Positions 17,221 through 24,135 of a stretch of 64,000 nucleotides of DNA are shown here, piece by piece. A model generated the notes under the pieces. That model ran no database searches. It had not been told where the DNA came from and saw only the letters and a program-made list of their open reading frames with translations. This stretch comes from Planotetraspora sp. A-T 1434. Lineage in GTDB: Bacteria > Actinomycetota > Actinomycetes > Streptosporangiales > Streptosporangiaceae. The DNA is taken from NCBI RefSeq assembly GCF_025420585.1, contig NZ_JAOEGB010000005.1:124001-188000 (forward strand), in the 5' to 3' direction. Position numbers and translations under genes: made by a program. Each line of letters starts with the position of its first letter. Position 1 is the first letter of the stretch.

Positions 17221-18204
17221 ATGCCATCCGCATCCCGGATCGCCGCCCTGACCATGTCCTCGCTCCTGCTTCTGGCGGCCTGTGGCACGGCCTCGCGTGG
17301 CGTGGATTCCCTGGCCGCGGCTCCCGCGGGCGGCCCGGGATCGTCGGCGGCGCCGAAGTTCAACACCGGGCCGGACCAGAAGCGGATCACAGCGGCCAAG
17401 GTCGACGCCATCGCCGCCGAGGTGCCCGCCGCCATCAAGGCCGCCGGTGAGCTCCGGGTCGGCACCAGCACCTTCGAGCCGCCGCTGTCCTTCGTCGCGG
17501 ACGACAACGTCACTCCCATCGGCCTGGAAGAGGACATCGCCTCGCTCATCGCGGACGTCCTCGGACTGAAGCTCCACCTGGAGGCCACCTCATGGGAGAA
17601 CCTCTTCCTGGCTGTGCGCTCCGGCAAGGACAACCTCGGCATCTCCAACATCACGGTGACCGAGGAGCGCAAGGACATCTACGACTTCGCCACCTACCGG
17701 CTGGACCAGCTCGCCTGGGAGGTCGCCAAGGACAGCCCGATCACGTCCATCACCAAGCCGGCCGACATCGCCGGGCTGACCGTGTCGGTGGGATCCGGCA
17801 CGAACCAGGAAAAGATCCTGCTGGACTGGGACAAGCAGAACAAGGCAGCCGGGCTCAAGCCGGTCAAAATCCAGTACTACCAGAAGGCCGCCGACTACTA
17901 CCTCGCCCTCAAGTCGGGACGCATCGTGGCCAATTTCGGCCCCAACCCCACAGCCGCCTACCACGCGGCCGTCACCGGTGACACGAAAATCGTGGGCACG
18001 TACTCCGGCGGCGGCGCGACCGTGCAGGGACTCATCGCCGCCATGACCCAGAAGGGCAACGGCCTGGCCAAGCCGGTCAGCGAGGCCCTGAACGCCCTGA
18101 TCAAGAGCGGCAAGTACGCTGAGGTCCTCGCGCGGTGGGGTCTGTCCAGTGAGGCGGTCCAGGAGTCCTCGGTCAACCCGCCTGGCCTGCCCCGGCAGAA
18201 GTAG
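17221..18204 (+). CDS. amino-acid-type ABC transporter substrate-binding lipoprotein
   Basis: 327 residues of the periplasmic-binding family 3. The N-terminus is a lipoprotein signal with lipobox Leu-Leu-Ala-Ala-Cys21, so the protein is membrane-anchored outside the cell. From about residue 75 the typical fold follows (Gly-x-Leu-Arg-Val-Gly-Thr, then Pro-Pro-Leu-Ser-Phe-Val and Gly-Leu-Glu-Glu-Asp-Ile). It delivers the ligand to the preceding permease/ATPase. RBS AAAAGGA lies 5 bases upstream. The ligand is not readable from sequence. Confidence 0.93.
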   Translation: MPSASRIAALTMSSLLLLAACGTASRGVDSLAAAPAGGPGSSAAPKFNTGPDQKRITAAKVDAIAAEVPAAIKAAGELRVGTSTFEPPLSFVADDNVTPIGLEEDIASLIADVLGLKLHLEATSWENLFLAVRSGKDNLGISNITVTEERKDIYDFATYRLDQLAWEVAKDSPITSITKPADIAGLTVSVGSGTNQEKILLDWDKQNKAAGLKPVKIQYYQKAADYYLALKSGRIVANFGPNPTAAYHAAVTGDTKIVGTYSGGGATVQGLIAAMTQKGNGLAKPVSEALNALIKSGKYAEVLARWGLSSEAVQESSVNPPGLPRQK

Positions 18205-18261
18205 CCGGGACCGATCTCCGGCCCACCTCGCGGAGATCCAGATGGCCGTGAAAGAGAACAG

Positions 18262-18744
18262 ATGACGATCGAACACACGTTTCAGGTCCGCCCGGTCGTG
18301 GTCGGCGATCCGGAGCTCCGGCCGTTGCTCGACGGCCTCGCCTTCGAGTACGAGTCCCGCTACGGGGCCAACAACGAGCTGACCCGCTTCCCGGACTCCG
18401 ACTTCGCGCCGCCCGACGGCGCGTTCCTGATCGTGGTGGAGAACGGCGAGACCATCGCCGGCGGCGCGTTCCGGCGGTACGACGAGGTCACTGCCGAGCT
18501 CAAGCGGATCTGGACCCACCCCGGTCACCGGCGCCGAGGGCTCGGCGAACTGGTCGTGCGGGAACTGGAGAACGAGGCCGTACGGCGCGGCTACCGGCGG
18601 ATCTACCTTACGACCGGTCCCCGGCAGCCGGAGGCGGTCGCACTCTACGTCAGGGCAGGGTACCGGCCGCTGTTCGACGTCACGGTCTATCCCGGGCCGA
18701 TGGGACCGCACCCCTTCGAGAAGGACCTCCCCGTTCCGGCGTGA
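18262..18744 (+). CDS. GNAT-family N-acetyltransferase
   Basis: 160 residues. The acetyl-CoA-binding motif A is visible as Arg-Arg-Arg-Gly-Leu-Gly-Glu-Leu near residues 92-99, after Leu-Lys-Arg-Ile-Trp. It follows the ABC importer by 57 bp on the same strand and is probably in the operon. In Bacillus the yxe operon couples an amino-acid ABC importer with a GNAT enzyme that acetylates S-(2-succino)cysteine; the gene arrangement here is similar but lacks the monooxygenase and deacetylase, so the substrate remains open. Confidence 0.85.
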   Translation: MTIEHTFQVRPVVVGDPELRPLLDGLAFEYESRYGANNELTRFPDSDFAPPDGAFLIVVENGETIAGGAFRRYDEVTAELKRIWTHPGHRRRGLGELVVRELENEAVRRGYRRIYLTTGPRQPEAVALYVRAGYRPLFDVTVYPGPMGPHPFEKDLPVPA

Positions 18745-18814
18745 CCGGGTCGCCCTGCCGTGCGCTGACCCGGGGCAGCAGCAGCGCGGGGCGACCGAGA
18801 GGGCATGTTCTTAC

Positions 18815-18830
18815 GGCCTCATGGGAGGCC
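18815..18830. terminator. hairpin between converging acetyltransferase and MerR genes
   Basis: GGCCTC (18815-18820), loop ATGG, GAGGCC (18825-18830): a perfect 6-bp stem lying between two converging stops, able to work in both directions. Confidence 0.5.
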
Positions 18831-18836
18831 AAACGC

Positions 18837-19205
18837 CTAATCGCGACAGGATCGCCCCGCGATCTTGGCTTCGGTGGCCTTGGTGATGATGACGTCGAGT
18901 CTGTCGCGGATGCCCACCAGCTCGCCGATCTTCCGGTTGACGCGTTTCTGCTCGGCCGACAGCCGATCGAGCGTCGCCGCCCACACTTCACCCGTCTCGA
19001 AAGACGGCAACAGGTCGACAATCGTCCTGCTCGTCAGTCCTGCGGCGTACAGGTGCTGAATCAGCTGAACGCGGTCGACCGCGCTGTCCGGATAGTGCCG
19101 CTGACCGCTGGAGCTGCGTTCCGCGGTGAGCAGGTTCTGCTCTTCGTAGTAGCGCAGTGCCCGCACGCTCACACTCGCACGGGCGGCCAGTTCACCGATG
19201 CGCAT
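18837..19205 (-). CDS. MerR-family transcriptional regulator
   Basis: About 122 residues from ATG 19205. The N-terminal winged helix is typical (Met-Arg-Ile-Gly-Glu-Leu-Ala, then Val-Arg-Ala-Leu-Arg-Tyr-Tyr-Glu-Glu-Gln). The middle is the dimerisation helix and the C-terminus has no Cys cluster for metal binding apart from one Cys, so it is more likely a small-molecule or electrophile sensor. GGAGGCG stands properly before ATG 19205; an in-frame upstream start at 19253 would read through the operator. Divergent from an Old Yellow Enzyme gene, its probable target. Confidence 0.88.
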   Translation of the reverse strand: MRIGELAARASVSVRALRYYEEQNLLTAERSSSGQRHYPDSAVDRVQLIQHLYAAGLTSRTIVDLLPSFETGEVWAATLDRLSAEQKRVNRKIGELVGIRDRLDVIITKATEAKIAGRSCRD

Positions 19206-19237
19206 CAACGCCTCCTCAGTGACTCCTGTCACATCAC

Positions 19238-19268
19238 TTGCCTCTGACGTCAACGTCAGCTTTTAGCT
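19238..19268 (+). promoter_or_regulatory. MerR-type promoter with 19-bp spacer and dyad operator
   Basis: TTGCCT at 19238-19243 and TTAGCT at 19263-19268 are separated by 19 bp, the over-long spacing expected of MerR-activated promoters. Inside lies the dyad CTGACGT-CA-ACGTCAG (19244-19259). The promoter points to the oxidoreductase gene. Spacing and dyad are read directly; the function is inferred. Confidence 0.6.
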
Positions 19269-19330
19269 TAGTGATGCCACCGCACTCTCGTGTCACCGCA
19301 GGTCGGACGAGGTGCGGAGAACACCATTAA

Positions 19331-20476
19331 GTGACGAATACGGAGTCCCCCATGTCTTCCTCCAGTGCCGCCCTGCGCGCGAGCCGGATCCTCCGCCGCC
19401 CCATGAACGTTGGCAGCCTCACCGTGGCGAACCGCATCGTCATGTCGCCGATGACTCGTGAATTCTCGCCGGACGGTGTCCCTCGTGCCGATGTGGCGCA
19501 GTACTACGCACGCCGGGCTGCCGGTGGAGTGGGCCTGATCATTACCGAGGGCACCTACATCGACCACCCCTCGGCGGGTGACAGCGACCGGGTGCCGCGA
19601 TTTCACGGGGAGGAAGCCCTGGCGGGCTGGGCGCAGGTGGCGGCGGAAGTCCACCGCGCGGGCGCGAAAATCATTCCCCAGCTCTGGCACGTCGGCATGG
19701 TCCGTCCCCCCGGTGCCCCGCCGTTCCCCGAAGCCGCCCCGATGGGCCCTTCCGGAATCGGCCTGGACGGCAGCCGATCGGGCCAGGCGATGACCCAGGA
19801 CGACGTGGACGCGGTGATCACCGCCTACGCCGACGCCGCCGGCGCTGCCGAGGGTCTCGGCTTCGACGGCATCGAACTACACGCCGGCCACGGCTACCTG
19901 ATCGACCAGTTCCTCTGGGAGTACACCAACCGCCGTAGCGACCGGTACGGCGGGGACCTGGCCTCCAGAGTCCGTTTCGCCGCTGAGATCGTAGCCGCCT
20001 GCCGCGAGGCCGTCGCCCCTGACTTCCCGATCCTGTTCCGCTTCTCGCAGTGGAAGGCGGACCACTATGACGCCAGGCTCGCCGAGACCCCTGAGGAACT
20101 CGAAGCCCTCCTGACGCCGCTCGTGGAAGCGGGTGTGGACGTCTTCCACGCCTCCACCCGGCGTTACTGGCGACCGGAGTTCGACGGCTCCGACCTCAAT
20201 CTGGCCGGGTGGGCGAAGAAACTCACCGGGAAGCCGGCCATCACCGTCGGTTCCGTGGGTCTCAGCGAAGATGTCATCGCGACGCTGGAAGACGGGAAGC
20301 AAGCTCGGGTCGCCGGCATCGACAAGCTGCTGGACCGACTCGAAGGGGACGAGTTCGATCTTGTCGCCGTGGGCCGGGCCCTCCTCGCCGACCCGGAATG
20401 GGCGGAGAAGATCCTCGCCGGGCGCATGGACGCGGTCGTGCCTCACACCGCGGAACAGCTCGACGTCCTGCACTGA
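19331..20476 (+). CDS. Old Yellow Enzyme-type NADH:flavin oxidoreductase
   Basis: 381 residues from GTG 19331, or 374 from ATG 19352, which has GGAG six bases upstream; both starts are plausible. The FMN TIM barrel begins with Asn-Arg-Ile-Val-Met-Ser-Pro-Met-Thr-Arg. Active-site and family motifs visible are Gly-Ile-Glu-Leu-His-Ala-Gly-His-Gly-Tyr-Leu and Asp-Gln-Phe-Leu, then Asn-Arg-Arg-Ser-Asp-Arg-Tyr-Gly-Gly. Such enzymes reduce activated C=C bonds (enones, maleimides, nitro compounds). Control by the divergent MerR regulator suggests induction by an electrophile. Confidence 0.92.
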   Translation: MTNTESPMSSSSAALRASRILRRPMNVGSLTVANRIVMSPMTREFSPDGVPRADVAQYYARRAAGGVGLIITEGTYIDHPSAGDSDRVPRFHGEEALAGWAQVAAEVHRAGAKIIPQLWHVGMVRPPGAPPFPEAAPMGPSGIGLDGSRSGQAMTQDDVDAVITAYADAAGAAEGLGFDGIELHAGHGYLIDQFLWEYTNRRSDRYGGDLASRVRFAAEIVAACREAVAPDFPILFRFSQWKADHYDARLAETPEELEALLTPLVEAGVDVFHASTRRYWRPEFDGSDLNLAGWAKKLTGKPAITVGSVGLSEDVIATLEDGKQARVAGIDKLLDRLEGDEFDLVAVGRALLADPEWAEKILAGRMDAVVPHTAEQLDVLH

Positions 20477-20508
20477 GGATGTCGACGGAGCCGTAGCGGG
20501 CGAACGCG

Positions 20509-20817
20509 TCAGCAGAGAGCGGGGAGGACGTAGACCTCGGCGCCGGGAGGGAGGGCGCAGGACAGGCCGCCGAGCCGCCGGGCGTTCTCCCCGCAGACGA
20601 ACATGCTGATGTGCCGCCGGATGTGGCCGTACTCGTCGCGCAGCCGCTCCTCCAGTGACGGGTGCGTACGGCGGAGCGTGTCGAGGGCGGCGCCCAGCGT
20701 CGGGATCTCCTCCTCGGACGCGGCCACCGCGAAGACCCTGACCTCGGCCTGGTCGCCGACCCAGTGCCGGAGCGTGCTCGGCAGGACGAACGTGACCAGC
20801 GTGATCGGCTTGGCCAC
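20509..20817 (-). CDS. MoaD/ThiS-like ubiquitin-fold protein lacking the Gly-Gly tail
   Basis: 102 residues with the small beta-grasp pattern of MoaD (Phe-Val-Leu-Pro-Ser-Thr-Leu-Arg start, central Leu-Arg-Asp-Glu-Tyr-Gly-His-Ile-Arg-Arg-His-Ile-Ser-Met-Phe-Val, end Pro-Pro-Gly-Ala-Glu-Val-Tyr-Val-Leu-Pro-Ala-Leu-Cys). Sulfur-carrier members end in Gly-Gly for thiocarboxylation; this one ends in Leu-Cys, and the other two frames near the end offer no Gly-Gly. The GTG start directly follows the stop of the BNR-repeat gene (TGAGTG), so the two are co-translated. A structural or regulatory role is more likely than sulfur transfer, but this is inference. Confidence 0.75.
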   Translation of the reverse strand: MAKPITLVTFVLPSTLRHWVGDQAEVRVFAVAASEEEIPTLGAALDTLRRTHPSLEERLRDEYGHIRRHISMFVCGENARRLGGLSCALPPGAEVYVLPALC

Positions 20818-21753
20818 TCAGAGCACCGCCGCGCGGACGCTCAGCACGTCGGGGAGGTGGCGGGCGATCCGCGTCCAGGTCTCGCCGCCGTCGGCGGAGC
20901 CGTACACCTCGCCGTCGCGGGTGCCGAAGAAGACGCCGGCCTCGCCGGCCGTCATCGCGTCCCTGAGCACGGCGGCGTGGACCGGCTCGTCGGGCAGCCC
21001 CTTGGACAGGCCCTGCCAGCTCGCCCCGGCGTCGTCGCTGCGGAACACCGCGTACCGGTGGCCGACGGGCGTGCGGTCCATGTCGCTGTGCAGCGGGAAC
21101 ACGTAGACCGTGTCCGGCCTGGCCGGATGGACGGCGATCGGGAAGCCGAAGTCGGATGGCAGTCCGGCTCCGATGTCCGTCCAGGAGCCGCCGAAGTCAT
21201 CGGAGCGGTAGACGCCGAAGTGATGCTGGAGGTAGAGCCGCTCGGGCCGGGCCGGATGCTGGGCGACCCGGTGCACGCACTGCCCGAACTCCGGATACTG
21301 CGCGCCCTCGGGCAGGAACGGCGCCCGGATGTTCCGGTTGGCTGGCTCCCACGAGGCCCCGCCGTCCGAGCTGCGGAAGACGCCCACGGCGGAGGCGGCG
21401 ACGGCGATCCGCCGGGGATCGGCTGCTCCCGCCCAGACCACGCCGGACTCCGACGGGGACGGCTGGAGCTGCCAGACGCGGGAGAGCGCGGCCCCGGTCC
21501 GCTCGGGGAAGGCCACGGGAGGGGCGCTCGCCTCCTCCCAGGTCTCGCCGAGGTCGTCGGACCACAGCACCGAGGGGCCGAAATGGCCGTGCTCGATGCC
21601 CGCGAGTAACCGGGGCGTCTCGCCACGCGTGTCGATCGCCACCGATGGCACCCCGATGGTGGAGAAGCGGACGGGGTCGACCTCGAACGGCCCGCCGGAG
21701 GAGCGTGCGAGGAACAGCCCCTTCCTTGTCCCGATCGCGAGCAGCGCTTCCAT
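20818..21753 (-). CDS. BNR-repeat (sialidase-fold) beta-propeller protein
   Basis: 311 residues. Five Asp-box motifs of the Ser-x-Asp-x-Gly-x-x-Trp type are visible, spaced 40-60 residues apart (for example Ser-Asp-Asp-Leu-Gly-Glu-Thr-Trp and Ser-Ala-Asp-Gly-Gly-Glu-Thr-Trp). There is no signal peptide, so it is cytoplasmic, unlike true sialidases. ATG 21753 is preceded by GAGGAGG. It overlaps nothing but abuts the MoaD-like gene. The family is often annotated exo-alpha-sialidase; catalytic activity is not supported by anything visible. Confidence 0.8.
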   Translation of the reverse strand: MEALLAIGTRKGLFLARSSGGPFEVDPVRFSTIGVPSVAIDTRGETPRLLAGIEHGHFGPSVLWSDDLGETWEEASAPPVAFPERTGAALSRVWQLQPSPSESGVVWAGAADPRRIAVAASAVGVFRSSDGGASWEPANRNIRAPFLPEGAQYPEFGQCVHRVAQHPARPERLYLQHHFGVYRSDDFGGSWTDIGAGLPSDFGFPIAVHPARPDTVYVFPLHSDMDRTPVGHRYAVFRSDDAGASWQGLSKGLPDEPVHAAVLRDAMTAGEAGVFFGTRDGEVYGSADGGETWTRIARHLPDVLSVRAAVL

Positions 21754-21870
21754 GGCGACCTCCTCGTGTGCCTCCCGCCCATCGTGCCAGGGGCAGGCCG
21801 ATCCCGCGCGGGGATCCGGCACTCGACTGAGTTCGCCCCGGACGGCGACACCGTGGAGTCCGGTGCGCGG

Positions 21871-22986
21871 CTAGGGCTCGTCCTGGACGGTGTCGCGATG
21901 GATCCGGCAGAGCGGGACGCCGGACGCCTGCAGGCGGCGTACGGTCTCGTTGACCATGGCGGCCGGGCCGCATACGTACACCTCGTGCTCGGCCCACGAG
22001 TGGAAGCGCTCGACCACGTCGGGCAGCCTTCCGCGCATCCCGTCGTAGGCCGGCTCGTCGGAGACCACCGGCAGCACCCGAAGCCAGGGGAAAGACGACT
22101 CCATCCGGACAAGGTCATGGATGTCGTACAGCTCCGACGCGTGCCGTACGCCGAAGAGCAGGTGGACGTGGGGACGGCGGCCGGACGCGATGACGTGCTC
22201 GATGATGGCCTTCAGCGGGGCCAGGCCGGTGCCCCCGGCCACGCACAGGATGTCCCTGCCCGAGTCGGCCGGGACCATCGTGCCCACGGGCGGGCCGAGC
22301 AGGACCTGGTCGCCGATCCGGGTGTGCTGGACGAGCGCGGAGCTGACCCAGCCGCCGGAGACCGCCCGCACGTGGAGTCGCAGGGTGTTGTCGTCCCTGG
22401 GGGCGTTGGCGATGGAGAAGGTCCGCCACACCCGGGGCCAGCGGGCGGTCTGCACGGTGATGTACTGGCCGGGCCTGAATTCCATCCGCTGCGTGGGCCG
22501 TACGGTGATGACCGCGATGTCGCGGGTCCGGCGGTCGTGGTCGACGACCTCGGCGAGCCACCACGGGGGAGAGACGCCCGCGTCCGCCGCGGCCGCCTCG
22601 ATCATGAGCTCGGCGGCCATGCCGTACGCCGTGCTCCAGGCGGCCTCGATCTCGTCCGTCCAGATCTCGGCGGCGAAGTGCTTGATCGTGGAGAGCAGGG
22701 CCTTGCCGACGGCCGAGTAGTGCTCGGCGGCCACGCCGTACTTGCGATGGTCGCGCCCGAGCTGCGCGAGGTACCCGGCCAGACCGCCGGGGCTGTCGAG
22801 CATCCAGACGATCCTCGTGAGCGCGCTGAACAGCCGGTCGCGCTGAACGTCCATCGCGGGCGGAAACATCGCCCGCAGCTGCGGGTTCTCCGCGAACAGC
22901 CGCCCGTAGAAGTACGCCGCGGCCTTCTCCGCGACGGGTTCGACGACGGAGAAGCTCTCTTTGACGAGGCGCGGATTAAGCGTCAT
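21871..22986 (-). CDS. hmp: flavohemoglobin-like NO dioxygenase (globin + FNR)
   Basis: 371 residues. Residues 1-135 are a globin: Arg-Lys-Tyr-Gly-Val-x-x-x-His-Tyr carries the proximal haem His near residue 86. Residues 145-240 are the FAD domain (Arg-Pro-Gly-Gln-Tyr-Ile and Arg-Thr-Phe-Ser-Ile-Ala-Asn-Ala), and 245-371 the NAD domain (Val-Ala-Gly-Gly-Thr-Gly-Leu-Ala-Pro, and the Val-Cys-Gly-Pro end motif). It would oxidise nitric oxide to nitrate with O2 and NADH in the cytoplasm. Length is slightly short of E. coli Hmp (396). Divergent from the amidotransferase-like gene across an AT-rich 313-bp gap. A close relative without NO activity, FHb type II, cannot be excluded. Confidence 0.88.
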   Translation of the reverse strand: MTLNPRLVKESFSVVEPVAEKAAAYFYGRLFAENPQLRAMFPPAMDVQRDRLFSALTRIVWMLDSPGGLAGYLAQLGRDHRKYGVAAEHYSAVGKALLSTIKHFAAEIWTDEIEAAWSTAYGMAAELMIEAAAADAGVSPPWWLAEVVDHDRRTRDIAVITVRPTQRMEFRPGQYITVQTARWPRVWRTFSIANAPRDDNTLRLHVRAVSGGWVSSALVQHTRIGDQVLLGPPVGTMVPADSGRDILCVAGGTGLAPLKAIIEHVIASGRRPHVHLLFGVRHASELYDIHDLVRMESSFPWLRVLPVVSDEPAYDGMRGRLPDVVERFHSWAEHEVYVCGPAAMVNETVRRLQASGVPLCRIHRDTVQDEP

Positions 22987-23299
22987 CTGCTGTGTCCCAC
23001 CCTAGGGACCGGAAGTGTGCTCCGGTCTTGTCGATCCACCTCCCTGACGGCTCCGGGTGACGAGCGGCGGCGGCCCCGGCTCAACCGATCGCTCATTCGG
23101 GAGTCTTTCACTCGCAGTCGGGCGTCACAACCGATTCTTCACAAGGTGGTGCGAAGGTGTACGGATAGTGATTGCTTAGTAATGCTGAGTGATCGAGCGT
23201 GGTCATGATGGCAGAAGTGATAGGTGAGATAAGTGACAAAAAAGAAAACGCTTACGCCATGATTGGGGCGAGCCGATAAGGAACACTCCGGGAGACCGC
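22987..23299. promoter_or_regulatory. AT-rich divergent promoter region
   Basis: This 313-bp gap separates the flavohemoglobin and amidotransferase-like genes. The right half (about 23165-23280) is markedly AT-rich, with GATAGTGATTGCTTAGTAAT around 23166 and a run CAAAAAAGAAAA near 23236, while a GTCCC-N6-GGGAC inverted repeat lies at about 22995-23010 close to the flavohemoglobin start. No confident promoter hexamers are assigned. Confidence 0.45.
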
Positions 23300-23983
23300 A
23301 TGGCACGTCCGATCGTTGGCATCACCACCTACCTGGAGGCCGCCCGGTGGGGCGTCTGGGTCCGTGAGGCGGTCATCTCCCCGCAGGGGTACGCGCGGGC
23401 GGTCGAGAAGGCGGGCGGCGCCCCCGTCCTCCTGCCGCCGATGAGCCCGGTGGCCGCCGGTGACTACGTGCGCGGCCTCGACGGGCTCATCCTCGCGGGC
23501 GGCGTCGAGATCGACCCGTCGCTGTACGGCGAGGCCGCCGATAGCCGGGTGGAGGAGCCGCAGGGCCACCGCGACCGCTTCGAACTGGCCCTCACCCGTG
23601 CGGCCGTCGAGGCGGACCTGCCGATCCTCGCCATCTCGCGCGGCATGCACATGCTGAACATCGCCCAGGGCGGCACGCTCATCCCGTGGCTCCCCGAGGT
23701 GGTCGCCCACGAGCGGCACGAGACGGCCAGGCACCTGGTCACCGTGAGCGTGTCGAGCAAGCTGGGCAAGGCGATCGGCGACCGGGCGGAGGTCACTGGG
23801 GCGCACCACCAGGCCGTCAAGCGGCTCGGCACCAACCTGCTCGCCGTGGCGTGGGCCGACGACCAGATCGTCGAGGGGATCGAGCTGCAGGGCCACCGGT
23901 TCGCCGTCGGCGTCCAGTGGCACCCGGAGCGTGGCACGGACAACCGCCTGGTCGAAGCCCTGATCGACGCCTCCCGCCCCTGA
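23300..23983 (+). CDS. gamma-glutamyl-GABA hydrolase-like class-I amidotransferase with Ser at nucleophile position
   Basis: 227 residues of the peptidase C26/PuuD type, which hydrolyse gamma-glutamyl bonds. The fold motifs are clear: Leu-Ile-Leu-Ala-Gly-Gly-Val-Glu-Ile-Asp-Pro, then the nucleophile elbow, and the Gly-Val-Gln-Trp-His-Pro-Glu acid-base pair near residue 211. But the elbow reads Ala-Ile-Ser-Arg-Gly-Met (codon TCG at 23635-23637) where the family has Gly-Ile-Cys-Arg-Gly-Met. Adjacent Gly is also Ala. So the catalytic Cys is absent. It may be a non-catalytic binding protein or have altered chemistry. Codon use is normal, with no sign of decay. It is probably monocistronic. Confidence 0.85.
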   Translation: MARPIVGITTYLEAARWGVWVREAVISPQGYARAVEKAGGAPVLLPPMSPVAAGDYVRGLDGLILAGGVEIDPSLYGEAADSRVEEPQGHRDRFELALTRAAVEADLPILAISRGMHMLNIAQGGTLIPWLPEVVAHERHETARHLVTVSVSSKLGKAIGDRAEVTGAHHQAVKRLGTNLLAVAWADDQIVEGIELQGHRFAVGVQWHPERGTDNRLVEALIDASRP

Positions 23984-23992
23984 CCCTTCGGC

Positions 23993-24109
23993 GTGATCAT
24001 GCACGGATTCCCGTGGGCGGCCCCGGCCTGCCCCTTCACCTGGCGTGATCATGCACAGCTTCCGGGATCACGCCCGGGACCTGCGGCATCGTCTTTCGTG
24101 ATCATGCAC
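23993..24109 (+). repeat. three-unit array of the GTGATCATGCAC repeat, 52-53-bp period
   Basis: Identical 12-bp boxes GTGATCATGCAC start at 23993, 24045 and 24098 (spacings 52 and 53). Spacers begin GGATTCCC, AGCTTCC and GGCTCGC. The array fills the gap between the converging amidotransferase-like and acyl-CoA dehydrogenase genes. Confidence 0.9.
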
Positions 24110-24135
24110 GGCTCGCGGGCGGACGGCGTAAAGCG

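Noticed and set aside
20818-21753. True secreted sialidase
   Set aside because: Asp boxes are present but there is no signal peptide and no visible catalytic Arg triad.
23993-24109. CRISPR array
   Set aside because: The 12-bp boxes are too short for CRISPR repeats, the spacers are related to each other, copy number is two or three, and no cas genes occur.
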